DNA of 64,000 bases from NCBI GenBank assembly GCA_965603725.1, contig CBFDEC010000012.1, positions 1-64,000 on the forward strand. The letters are read 5' to 3'. This document shows, piece after piece, positions 33,873 through 43,021 of this stretch. The translations under genes and the position numbers were made by a program. Below the pieces are notes generated by a model, which had not been told where the DNA came from, searched no databases, and was given only the letters and a program-made list of their open reading frames with translations. Source of the stretch: JAGGSN01 sp965603725 (GTDB taxonomy: Bacteria > Zixibacteria > MSB-5A5 > UBA10806 > 4484-95). Positions within the stretch are counted from its first letter, which is position 1. Each line of letters opens with the position of its first letter.

Positions 33873-35158
33873 AGCATATATTTCAATACAGGAGATATCT
33901 TTTTCTTTACCTGGCGATTCTTACGATGTTGATTCAATCATTTGTAGTATCAACCGCCATAAAAGGCCTTCTGCTGCCGTATGTATTCATCCTGTCGCAA
34001 TTCTCTTTAGACCTGATCAGAGTGCTGCTTAATAGAAAAACTATAAATGTATTTTCATATTTCATCATCTTCTTTTTCAGCTTTGTTTTCTGGCAACTTT
34101 TGGCCCAGCTTTTTAATGCGATCTACCAGCCGGTTTTTTACACATTTCCAACTGCTATATTGCTATCTCCTGAAAATGCTTCAGTCAGTATTTTCCGAAA
34201 CAGTATGATCACTCAAAGCATGTATTTGATAACATGTATAATATTTTTCCTTTATTTGTTGAAATATATGCAGACTGCCAACAGCGCTGAAATGATTATT
34301 AAGATTGCCAGATTCGGTATAATTGTATTCGTTGTCTACGGGTTTGTTGAATATATCGGTTATTTCATAACCGGCCACAGTATCGATGTTATTTCAAATC
34401 GAATCACCGCCGTTGATTATCATTACGGGAAAACTCAGCTAATAACGCTTGGCGGTCTTATTATTCCAAGGATAAAGTCGCTGACCAGCGAACCGTCGGT
34501 CTTTAGCTTTTCGGTTCTGCCTTTTGCAATATTGTTTTACTATATGAAAGATAAAATATACATATTATTTTTAATCGCAGCGCTTCTTTCGACCTCCACA
34601 ACGGCCATAATCGGAATTATAATGTTTATCATAATTGAAGCCGTGGTTTTTAAAAAATATGTAAAACTTGGGATTACTTTAATAGCGGTTCTCGCTTTTA
34701 TTTCGATAGTTGATACTACTATTTTATTTGATTTTTACAAATATACTTATCTGAAGCTTAGTTTACAGCACGTATCCGGCATTGATAGATTCGAAAACTT
34801 CCATAATTCGTTAGCTTTCTTTTTTAGTTCAGATGTGTTTCATTTTCTGTTTGGCTATGGATTTGGGTATATAAGGTCAGTGGATGGTTTCAGCACTCTG
34901 CTGGTAAATATAGGGCTTGTCGGGTTCATAGCCTATGTAGCTTTCTTTGCTTATCCGCTGCTAAAATTAAAGTATAATTCCGATTATAAAAAAGGCTTGT
35001 TAGTTTCAAATATTGTGTTGATGGCGTTAATTTTCATAAGCGTAACGGAGTTTTATTGTTTTCATATATGGTTTTTAGCGGCTTTAGCATGGTACGAGTA
35101 TTTAAAAGAGAAAAGGCACGCGCCGTTAATTCGGTGTAAGCAAATACAATATGCATAG
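33866..35158 (+). CDS. wzy: O-antigen polymerase-like membrane protein (Wzy candidate)
   Basis: 430 residues with about 11 hydrophobic spans, starting YLFLYLAILTMLIQSF. A long periplasmic loop sits between late spans (about residues 285-330, SLQHVSGIDRFENFHNSLAF), as in Wzy/O-antigen ligases, and the following GYGFGYIRSVDGFSTLLVNIG resembles the conserved end of that loop. Wzy proteins share little sequence, so the call rests on topology and context (flippase and chain-length gene in the same cluster). Confidence 0.72.
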   Translation: MLKHIFQYRRYLFLYLAILTMLIQSFVVSTAIKGLLLPYVFILSQFSLDLIRVLLNRKTINVFSYFIIFFFSFVFWQLLAQLFNAIYQPVFYTFPTAILLSPENASVSIFRNSMITQSMYLITCIIFFLYLLKYMQTANSAEMIIKIARFGIIVFVVYGFVEYIGYFITGHSIDVISNRITAVDYHYGKTQLITLGGLIIPRIKSLTSEPSVFSFSVLPFAILFYYMKDKIYILFLIAALLSTSTTAIIGIIMFIIIEAVVFKKYVKLGITLIAVLAFISIVDTTILFDFYKYTYLKLSLQHVSGIDRFENFHNSLAFFFSSDVFHFLFGYGFGYIRSVDGFSTLLVNIGLVGFIAYVAFFAYPLLKLKYNSDYKKGLLVSNIVLMALIFISVTEFYCFHIWFLAALAWYEYLKEKRHAPLIRCKQIQYA

Positions 35159-35288
35159 TTGTAAATTCAAGATGTCTATTCCGGGTGGAGTTGTGTAAAT
35201 ATAATTCTGAAGAGAACGACGACTTTGGCTTTTAATTATTGAAACAACGATCAGTCAAGAATAGATTCATTTATAAAGGAGCAATCAG

Positions 35289-35921
35289 ATGGCTATTGAA
35301 TTTAAAACTGAACAGGAGAAATTCTGGTCGGGAGAATTTGGTGATCAGTATATTGAGCGGAACTGCGATGAATCAATTATAGCGGCCAATACCGCCCTTT
35401 TTTCCAGGATACTTTCCCGCACTGATTCTGTTAAATCCGTTATTGAATTCGGCGCTAATATTGGGCTAAACCTGATTGCAATTAAAAGGCTTCTCCCTAA
35501 CATAGACCTTTCCGCAATCGAGATAAACCCAAAAGCGGTCGAGGAGCTTAATAAGATTGATTGCGTAAAAACTTATCCGCAATCCATACTGGAATACGAG
35601 GTTGATTTTCAACGTGATTTTGTCCTCACAAAAGGAGTGTTAATTCATATTAATCCAGGAATGCTTCCGGTAGCTTACGACCTGATGTACAGGACATCAA
35701 GTCGGTACATCTGTGTAATAGAGTATTACAATCCTACTCCCGTCGAAGTCGACTATCGCGGTCATCGTGAAAGGCTGTTCAAACGCGATTTTGCCGGCGA
35801 GTTGATGGATAATTATGACGATCTCAGGCTGCTTGACTATGGCTTTGTCTACCGCCGCGATAACAACTTCATCTACGGGGATGAGAACTGGTTCCTGTTG
35901 GAAAAACAGTGCGCAAAATGA
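35289..35921 (+). CDS. Pseudaminic acid biosynthesis-associated methylase
   Basis: 210 residues. Class I SAM methyltransferase: FKTEQEKFWSGEFGDQYIERN at the start and VIEFGANIGLNLIAIKRLLP as SAM motif I, then LTKGVLIHINPGMLPVAYDLM and YYNPTPVEVDYRGH. This is the known family that follows pse genes in many clusters; the exact methyl acceptor is not settled. Ribosome site AAAGGAG. It confirms that the polymer made here contains a pseudaminic acid derivative. Confidence 0.9.
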   Translation: MAIEFKTEQEKFWSGEFGDQYIERNCDESIIAANTALFSRILSRTDSVKSVIEFGANIGLNLIAIKRLLPNIDLSAIEINPKAVEELNKIDCVKTYPQSILEYEVDFQRDFVLTKGVLIHINPGMLPVAYDLMYRTSSRYICVIEYYNPTPVEVDYRGHRERLFKRDFAGELMDNYDDLRLLDYGFVYRRDNNFIYGDENWFLLEKQCAK

Positions 35922-36076
35922 TATCAGGGAGCAGCAAAAAGCAGATTTAATCCTATTTATTTTGCCAGTGTTCCGAAGCACGAGAAAAAATTACGCCAGC
36001 TGTCTCTGTTATATATAAAGAAATATAATCGAGCTGTCGATTCATAATATAATATAGTTAATTTTGTGGAGTTTGA

Positions 36077-37513
36077 ATGCTTTTTAATTCATATGTATAT
36101 ATTTTTTTGTTTTTACCCGTTACTCTTGCAGTTTATTTTCTTTTAAACCATAAGCAATTAATTGTTGCCGGGAAGATATGGCTGGTTATCGCTTCCTTGT
36201 TCTTTTATTCATATTGGAATCCTGTATACCTGCCGCTGATACTCGCCTCGATGATTGTAAACTATTTCATAGGTACGGCGCTGTCAAAGGGTGATTATCA
36301 GGCTCGAAATTGGCTGGTTTCAAGAAAGAGTATTTTAATTTACGGCATAATATTTAATTTAGGTTTGCTGGGCTATTACAAGTACGCCGACTTTTTTATA
36401 AAGAACGCTAATTTTATCTTCGGCGCCGATATACATCTGTTAAGACTGGTATTGCCGCTGGCAATCAGTTTCTTCACCTTTCAGCAGATCGCCTATTTGG
36501 TTGACAGCTATCAGGACAGATCCGGCAAATATAATTTTATTAATTTTGCTTTATTTGTATCGTTTTTCCCTCAGCTGATTTCGGGTCCAATTGTCCATCA
36601 CAAGGAAATGATGCCTCAGTTTAGGATGACCAAAAATAAATACGTTAATTATAAAAACCTTTCAACTGGTATTTTTATATTCTTTCTGGGTCTGTTTAAG
36701 AAGGTTATAATTGCCGACACCCTGGCAGTTGTGGCCGCAAACGGCCTTGACAACATGGCCGCCCTGACGTTTGCCCAGGCCTGGATCTCATCATTGAGCT
36801 ACACCTGCCAGCTATATTTCGATTTTTCCGGCTATACCGATATGGCTATCGGGACAGCCTACATGTTTAATATAGTACTACCCCTGAACTTCAACTCTCC
36901 ATACAAGGCTTTGAACATCCAGGATTTCTGGCGCAGATGGCATATGACTTTAAGTCGCTGGCTGCGTGATTATTTATATATTCCACTTGGCGGCAATAAA
37001 AAGGGCAATATAAGAACGTATATAAATCTATTCGCAACTTTCTTGCTTGGCGGATTGTGGCATGGAGCAGGCTGGACTTTTATAGCCTGGGGAGCCATGC
37101 ATGGCCTTGGAACCGCCATACACAAGTTCTGGCAAAATCTCGGAATTCGCCTGCCCAAACCTGCGGCATGGCTTATGACATTTATGTTTGTTCATTTTGC
37201 CTGGGTATTTTTTAGAGCGACTTCTTTTAAAGACGCTGTCAAAGTCTTAAAAAGTATGTTCGCATTTAATACTATCAACACGATTTCTTTCCTGGATGAG
37301 TTGAAAGCGCTGAATTTTGAGAAAACAATCGAAACCGTTTTCAGTTTTACTATTCTGCTCATTGCGCTTGTTGTTTCTATCCGCTTTAAAAACAGTAATG
37401 AACTTAGACCAAATCTGAACTTCCGCTACCTGATGTGTGTGGCTTTACTTACGGTCAGCGGTTTTATTTTTTTAAATGGCAATATATCGGAATTTCTTTA
37501 TTTTAATTTTTAG
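36077..37513 (+). CDS. MBOAT-family O-acyltransferase (AlgI-like)
   Basis: 478 residues, about 11 membrane spans. MLFNSYVYIFLFLPVTLAVYF is the AlgI-type opening; QDFWRRWHMTLSRWLRDYLYIPLGG and GGLWHGAGWTFIAWGAMHG contain the conserved and catalytic His residues. These proteins move acyl groups across the inner membrane for polysaccharide O-acetylation. The SGNH-like protein that follows directly would be its periplasmic partner. Confidence 0.93.
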   Translation: MLFNSYVYIFLFLPVTLAVYFLLNHKQLIVAGKIWLVIASLFFYSYWNPVYLPLILASMIVNYFIGTALSKGDYQARNWLVSRKSILIYGIIFNLGLLGYYKYADFFIKNANFIFGADIHLLRLVLPLAISFFTFQQIAYLVDSYQDRSGKYNFINFALFVSFFPQLISGPIVHHKEMMPQFRMTKNKYVNYKNLSTGIFIFFLGLFKKVIIADTLAVVAANGLDNMAALTFAQAWISSLSYTCQLYFDFSGYTDMAIGTAYMFNIVLPLNFNSPYKALNIQDFWRRWHMTLSRWLRDYLYIPLGGNKKGNIRTYINLFATFLLGGLWHGAGWTFIAWGAMHGLGTAIHKFWQNLGIRLPKPAAWLMTFMFVHFAWVFFRATSFKDAVKVLKSMFAFNTINTISFLDELKALNFEKTIETVFSFTILLIALVVSIRFKNSNELRPNLNFRYLMCVALLTVSGFIFLNGNISEFLYFNF

Positions 37514-37523
37514 GAGCCTGCTG

Positions 37524-38534
37524 TTGCTTGAATCATATAAACGTTTCCTGTTATTCATCCCGATCGTTTCGGTTGTCCTGTACGCCTTTATTTTCATGGT
37601 GGTGAATATAGTAATCGACCCGTACCGGGAGTATGGATTGACAGATACAAAAAAATATTTTCAATCATATTATACGGTTCCCTTTAAGATGTACCAGAAA
37701 CTTCGTCATGACAAATATGTCCTGGTTTTTGGCACATCGCATTCCGCCACTATTTCGGCTGAACTCTTAAACCATAAGACGCTGAATATGTCCACCTCGG
37801 TTTATGGCAATCCCGTAGACGTTTACTATTTTTTAAAAAATCTCGACAGGCCACAAATATCGAATATCGAAAAAATTTATTACCTGATAGATTACAATGT
37901 ATTTGAAGACAAAAAAAGCGACTACCCCGATATTAATTTTAACTCTAAAATCGATTTTTTTTATCAGACTGCAAACAATCTAAATAAAAAGAAAATACTC
38001 AGAGCTGTTGATAACATACTGAAATACCTTCTCCGCAATAATACTACTGAAATTACCGATAACGGTGAATTTGTTTATGTGAGACCGGTCGCTTATCGCA
38101 ATATTGTATATAAAGACAGGATAAAGTTTTCTTTTTCCGGGCAGAGTATTGAACACCTGGAGAAAATCGATAAATTCTGCAAAAGTCAGAACATAGAAAT
38201 CATATATTTCAAATCGATTTTCAGTCGCTATTTTTTGCAAAATGTCGATTTTGAATCTGTTGAGTCTCAATTGTCAAGAGTGTTGAATATAATTGATGAG
38301 ATGTATTGTCTTATGTATGTTGAGGGCGTTTCAGACAACATGGACAATTTTCGCAACCCGACGCATCATATTCATAAGATTGCTAAAATAGAGATCGATA
38401 TTCTCAGGTCGCCAACGCTCCGGAATCGCTACAGAGTTACAAAGGCAAATCTTGATGATTATATGAAAGTATTGAAAAGGAATGTTTTTAACTATCCAAT
38501 AGTGTTAAACTATCCCTCATCTAAAACAGACTAA
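37524..38534 (+). CDS. SGNH-hydrolase-like membrane-anchored acetylation partner
   Basis: About 336 residues. One N-terminal membrane anchor (FLLFIPIVSVVLYAFIFMVV), then a periplasmic domain with VFGTSHSATIS as the serine block and NPTHHIHKIA as the C-terminal His block, matching proteins paired with AlgI-type acyltransferases. The Asp before the His is replaced (NPTHH). A TTG at 37524 with TAGGAG upstream is the best start; an in-frame ATG at 37476 would overlap the MBOAT gene by 38 bases. Role: transfer of acetyl to the glycan (inferred). Confidence 0.7.
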   Translation: MLESYKRFLLFIPIVSVVLYAFIFMVVNIVIDPYREYGLTDTKKYFQSYYTVPFKMYQKLRHDKYVLVFGTSHSATISAELLNHKTLNMSTSVYGNPVDVYYFLKNLDRPQISNIEKIYYLIDYNVFEDKKSDYPDINFNSKIDFFYQTANNLNKKKILRAVDNILKYLLRNNTTEITDNGEFVYVRPVAYRNIVYKDRIKFSFSGQSIEHLEKIDKFCKSQNIEIIYFKSIFSRYFLQNVDFESVESQLSRVLNIIDEMYCLMYVEGVSDNMDNFRNPTHHIHKIAKIEIDILRSPTLRNRYRVTKANLDDYMKVLKRNVFNYPIVLNYPSSKTD

Positions 38535-38549
38535 TAAGGCAATCAAGCT

Positions 38550-39674
38550 ATGATTATAGTTAATTCACGTTTTCTTACCCAGCCAATCTCGGGCGTTCAA
38601 AGAGTCGCTATCGAGGCGTCTTTAGAAATAAAGCGGTTGAGCAAGGACGTTAAATTTATTACTCCACGTAATATTATTCATACGGACATAGCGGAAACAT
38701 TAGAAGCGGAAATATGCGGCAGGTTTACCGGACATCTATGGGAGCAGATAGATTTGCCGATACATTTAAACAAATGCGGCAAACCTCTTCTTTTAAATTT
38801 AGCGAACACGGCTCCGGTATTATACAATAATCAAATTGCAACAATTCATGATTTAGCCTTTTTGGCTAATCCTAATTGGTATTCAAAAAAGTTTTATTAT
38901 TTCTACAAATTTCTTATTCCGAGAATAGCCAAGAATTCATTGAAAATAATAACAGTTAGCGAATATTCAAGACAAGAAATAATTAAGCGTTTAAATGTTT
39001 CTTATGATAAAATTGAGGTAATGTATTGCGCCATATCCGACAAATTTTTAAACTCAGTTAATAACTCTATGCCAAATAAATACGGCAAATATATTCTGGC
39101 TGTTTCCTCATTAAATCCTCGAAAAAATTTTGAAGGAATTGTATCCGCATTTAATAAGTTGAACTTAAGGGATACTAAGCTGGTAATAGTCGGCTGCAAA
39201 AGTAAACATGTCAACAATCCCAAATTAAAAACTATGATTCAATCGAACAATCAGATAGTGTTTGCTGGTCATGTGTCGGATGATGAATTAATCGGGCTAT
39301 ATAAAAACGCCGGACTGCTCGTTTTCCCATCACTATATGAGGGTTTTGGGATGCCTCCTCTTGAGGCAATGGCTTGCGGGTGTTCATGTCTGGTGTCTAA
39401 TACCAGTTCCCTGCCTGAGGTTTGCGGTGAAGCGGCTTTGTATTGCGACCCTTATAATACTCTGGATATTGCCGATAAAATGAGAAGACTGCTTGAGGAT
39501 AGTGAATTAAGAAAGCAGCTTATTAAGCAAGGCTATAGCCAAATAAATAAATTTAGTTGGAGTAAAGCGGCCAAGGCATTTTTAGGAGTTTGCGAGAAAT
39601 TAAATAATGGAAAAAATTGCGTTAGTCCACGATTGGTTAATAACACTCGGCGGTGCCGAAAGAGTATTTGCTGA
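38550..39674 (+). CDS. Glycosyltransferase family 4
   Basis: 374 residues, GT-B fold. Start MIIVNSRFLTQPISGVQRVAIEAS; HDLAFLANPNWYS and ITVSEYSRQEIIKRL mid-way; AVSSLNPRKNFEGIV and SLYEGFGMPPLEAMACGC as the nucleotide-sugar block. Transfers a sugar to the growing lipid-linked repeat unit at the inner membrane. The last 22 residues overlap the next gene by 68 bases in another frame; the family normally ends near CEKLNNGK, so the tail looks like read-on after loss of the original stop. Confidence 0.9.
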   Translation: MIIVNSRFLTQPISGVQRVAIEASLEIKRLSKDVKFITPRNIIHTDIAETLEAEICGRFTGHLWEQIDLPIHLNKCGKPLLLNLANTAPVLYNNQIATIHDLAFLANPNWYSKKFYYFYKFLIPRIAKNSLKIITVSEYSRQEIIKRLNVSYDKIEVMYCAISDKFLNSVNNSMPNKYGKYILAVSSLNPRKNFEGIVSAFNKLNLRDTKLVIVGCKSKHVNNPKLKTMIQSNNQIVFAGHVSDDELIGLYKNAGLLVFPSLYEGFGMPPLEAMACGCSCLVSNTSSLPEVCGEAALYCDPYNTLDIADKMRRLLEDSELRKQLIKQGYSQINKFSWSKAAKAFLGVCEKLNNGKNCVSPRLVNNTRRCRKSIC

Positions 39675-40812
39675 GATATATGATCTTTATCCAGCGCCAG
39701 TATATACTCTTGCTAAAAGCGAGATGAATTTAAAGGACTCTATCTTCGAGAATGCGGATATTCATACTTCTTTTTTACAGAGATTTCCGCGAATTGAAAA
39801 AAAATATAGAGACTATTTATTGTTTTTTCCGTTGGCAGTTGAACAATTTGATTTGTCTGAATACGATGTCATTATTTCATCATCGCACGCAGCAGCTAAA
39901 GGCGTTCTGACCGGAACAAATCAGCTGCATATCAGCTATTTCAATGGAATTATGAATTACGCCTGGGATCTGTATCATCACTATTTAAAAGAAGCAAAGC
40001 TGGACAAAGGAATAAAAGCCTGGCTGGCAAAAATTATCCTTCATTATATCCGGCAATGGGACATTTCAACCGCCAACCGGGTTGATTATTACATAGCCAT
40101 CTCGAAATATATGGCCAGGAGTATAAAGAAAATATATGGCCGTGAATCAACGATTATCTATCCTCCGGTGGATATTGAAAGATTCAAACTTGAACTTACA
40201 AAAGATGACTACTACCTGGCAGTAGGCCGTCTTGTCCCTGTCAAGAATATGGATTTGATCGTTTGCGCTTTCACGATGATGCCGGAGAAGAGGCTTGTTA
40301 TCCTGGGCGACGGACCGGAAAGGAAAAAACTGCAAACTGCTTCCGGTAAAAATATAGAATTTCTGGGCAATCAGGACAGTCGGGTCGTTGCCGAGTATAT
40401 GGCGAAAGCCCGAGCACTGGTTACCGCCTCGGTTGAGTCGTTCGGCATTGCTACTGTAGAGGCGCAGGCGTGCGGTGCTCCCGTGATAGCCTATGGCGGC
40501 GGCGGAGCGCTTGAAACTGTCATCGATAATAAAACTGGAATATTCTTCCATAAGCATGAGCCCGATGAAATAATAAATGCCGTTAACGGGTTTGAAAAAA
40601 TATATGACACTTTTAATCCGGAAACGATTAGCGCTTATGCTAAGCGGTTTTCGACTGAGAGGTTTTGCAGAGAATTTAAGTCGTTTGTAGAGGAGAAAAT
40701 CGATTTGCACTTTAATAAGGAAGCCAAACCCGAAATTCATAATCTTGTTTTGAAAAGAATGAACGAAACCGAAACTGCGCCCGAAAGACTGAAGGATATA
40801 ACGACCCTATGA
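39607..40812 (+). CDS. Glycosyltransferase family 4
   Basis: 401 residues. KIALVHDWLITLGGAERVF is the acceptor-side Gly loop; the C-terminal half has AVGRLVPVKNMDLIV, LGDGPERKKL and SVESFGIATVEAQACGAPVIAYGGGG. Mannosyl- or rhamnosyl-type transferase of the retaining GT4 family. Its start lies inside the previous gene and its stop overlaps the next start (ATGA). Confidence 0.92.
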   Translation: MEKIALVHDWLITLGGAERVFAEIYDLYPAPVYTLAKSEMNLKDSIFENADIHTSFLQRFPRIEKKYRDYLLFFPLAVEQFDLSEYDVIISSSHAAAKGVLTGTNQLHISYFNGIMNYAWDLYHHYLKEAKLDKGIKAWLAKIILHYIRQWDISTANRVDYYIAISKYMARSIKKIYGRESTIIYPPVDIERFKLELTKDDYYLAVGRLVPVKNMDLIVCAFTMMPEKRLVILGDGPERKKLQTASGKNIEFLGNQDSRVVAEYMAKARALVTASVESFGIATVEAQACGAPVIAYGGGGALETVIDNKTGIFFHKHEPDEIINAVNGFEKIYDTFNPETISAYAKRFSTERFCREFKSFVEEKIDLHFNKEAKPEIHNLVLKRMNETETAPERLKDITTL

Positions 40813-41322
40813 ATGAAATAAAAATATATCGAGAGTTAATCAACGGGTGGGTCGATAACGAGAAAAAGATTACCTGCGGCGAGGAGATGTCAAAAAAATA
40901 TATAAAAGTAATGATGAAGCGCTGGCGCTATTTATATGACCTTTGTGCCTTTCTCAAACCCGATAATTCTATTGATGTTCTTGATGTGGGTAGAAGTTAT
41001 TTTTCGCAAATGCTGTCGGGTTATTATAAAAATGTGACCACTCTTGGTCTCGATTTGGCGGATGACGGTGGACACAGGGAACTCGATGAATGCAATCTTG
41101 AACACATTGTATTTGGACTGTATCCTTCACCAGTATAAAAATTTCTTTACTCATGCAGGATTAGATTTTTATATGAAATTGTCAGAAAAGCTGTTTTCGT
41201 TTGTAACGGCGTTTGTTCCATCATGGAAGAATCAGCAGATAATAGTGTTTAGAAAAGGTCCAGTAGCGAATACCGTAAAGCTGGATAATATTGCAAAAAG
41301 GCGGGAGGTTATTTGGACATAA
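40809..41322 (+). pseudogene. SAM-methyltransferase remnant with internal deletion
   Basis: The first part (40809 to about 41125) encodes a class I methyltransferase start with SAM motif VLDVGRSYFSQMLSGYYKNV and LGLDLADDGGHRELDE. It then runs into a stop at 41136-41138. In a shifted frame, ILHQYKNFFTHAGLDFYMKL to about 41322 gives the C-terminal end of such a protein. The roughly 100 central residues that carry the rest of the catalytic fold are missing. It is an out-of-frame deletion of a glycan methyltransferase gene. Confidence 0.7.
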
Positions 41323-41419
41323 AAAACGATGCGGTACCAACTGCCTGGAAAATTAGCTGTTAATTTATAAGCTTTTTATATGAGCCGATAAGCAGCGTAA
41401 TCAGAGGGAATTTAAACAA

Positions 41420-43021
41420 ATGCCGCAAACATTGAATAAAAGCAGGAACGAATTAACAATTATACCCAGACTCCAGCTATCACAATCACCTGTATTCAGC
41501 CGGTCAAGTGACACATACGATGTTAAATTCTATGGCAATATCTACAATCTTTACATAATAGAAGAATTTGATTTTTCACAGTTTGATAAGCAGAGATTTA
41601 TTGGGTTTTTAAACAATATCAGCGGTTTTTTTCTTGTCATTTTTGAGGATAAGACCACCGGTATAAAATACCTGGCCAACGATATTTTCGGCAATTTCCG
41701 GGTGTATCATTATGAAGATAAATCTGCTTTATGGATTTCTGATGACTGGCAGAAGATTGTAAATAAAGTCAAAGATGACCACGGCAAGCTGGTCATCGAT
41801 GAAAATGAAAAATATTACTTTTCAAGGCACCATTATACATCCGGCGGCCGCACTTTTGTAAAATACGTTGATAAAATGCTTCCGGCATCAATTTATACAA
41901 TAAGCGCTGAAGGACTTGATAAAGAGATATACTTTAGGAAGGATATTGTAAAGCGCAATGATGACAGCTGCTACTGTCAGAGAAATTATGAACTGATTTC
42001 CGAAAATATTCAAAAAGCTGTTATGCCAAATCGTAAAAACATGCTCCTGTTTTCAGGAGGAGTCGATTCAACATACCTGGCCCTGATTCTTAAAGAACTC
42101 GGCATATCGTTTAAACCTGTATTTCTGCAATATACATCGCTTTGTAAAGGCAACATTGTTGATTATTACAAAGCGCAAGCGGTTTCATCTCGGCTCGGAC
42201 TAAAGATGTTGATAATTAAGACGGCGATTGAATCCGACTTTGAAGTATTACAGCGAGCGGTTAAACATCATATGTTTGATAAGGCAGTTATATCGCCAAT
42301 TGATTATGGGCTGAAAACGCTTCGCAATCAGTATGGTCCCTGCAATATCATAGACGGTCAATCATCGGACAGTATTTACTGCTGGGGAGCATCGGATAAA
42401 ACAGTTGGCTGTGCTATCCTGCGGTTTCTAACATCGAAATATTACTTCGCCATTCCTCCTATAGGCAGATATATTTTTTCAAAAGCTGCCAGGGTTGCTT
42501 TCAAGCATAAATGGAATATAAAGTTCGATTTTGAAATCCCATTTAAAGACTCTGACTACTGGGCGGGGCTTTTAGACCCGCAATGGTATCTGCCTGTAAT
42601 TCATACAGGCCATGATATGACAGAATATCGTGAATATATCGCCGAAATTGCCGGGCATATTGCGGAGATACTTAAATATGACCTTGAAGTTGTTCAAATG
42701 TATATGAAGCTGATGTTTTTACAGGGACCCGACAATCTCTGGTGTATCGAATCGGCTGATGAGTACGGTCACAATATTATTCTTCCATTCGTAGATTCAA
42801 GAATAGTGTATCTCAGGATGCAATATCAGAATGATTTGAAAAATATTTTTCATCCACGATATGTACTTGAGAAATTTTTGCTGAAACGATTCAAATTTGA
42901 TGCTCGGATTATTAAAAATGCTCGTAAAAAGTGTAATGAAAATATTGATGAAAAAGAATACAACCTTGCCGTGAGAGATGTTTACAAACAATGGGATCAA
43001 ATTTCCTCAGAACTTTTATAG
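41420..43021 (+). CDS. Asparagine-synthase-like protein of the glycan cluster
   Basis: 533 residues in two parts. Residues about 1-170 resemble the N-terminal glutaminase fold of AsnB (GFFLVIFEDKTTGIKYLANDIFGNFRVYHY) but the protein lacks the N-terminal Cys nucleophile. From 205 the synthetase domain has the ATP-pyrophosphatase P-loop MLLFSGGVDSTYLA. So it could adenylate a carboxylate but cannot use glutamine by the normal route. In polysaccharide clusters such proteins are thought to amidate uronic or nonulosonic acids. Its last 31 bases overlap the flippase gene. Confidence 0.78.
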   Translation: MPQTLNKSRNELTIIPRLQLSQSPVFSRSSDTYDVKFYGNIYNLYIIEEFDFSQFDKQRFIGFLNNISGFFLVIFEDKTTGIKYLANDIFGNFRVYHYEDKSALWISDDWQKIVNKVKDDHGKLVIDENEKYYFSRHHYTSGGRTFVKYVDKMLPASIYTISAEGLDKEIYFRKDIVKRNDDSCYCQRNYELISENIQKAVMPNRKNMLLFSGGVDSTYLALILKELGISFKPVFLQYTSLCKGNIVDYYKAQAVSSRLGLKMLIIKTAIESDFEVLQRAVKHHMFDKAVISPIDYGLKTLRNQYGPCNIIDGQSSDSIYCWGASDKTVGCAILRFLTSKYYFAIPPIGRYIFSKAARVAFKHKWNIKFDFEIPFKDSDYWAGLLDPQWYLPVIHTGHDMTEYREYIAEIAGHIAEILKYDLEVVQMYMKLMFLQGPDNLWCIESADEYGHNIILPFVDSRIVYLRMQYQNDLKNIFHPRYVLEKFLLKRFKFDARIIKNARKKCNENIDEKEYNLAVRDVYKQWDQISSELL

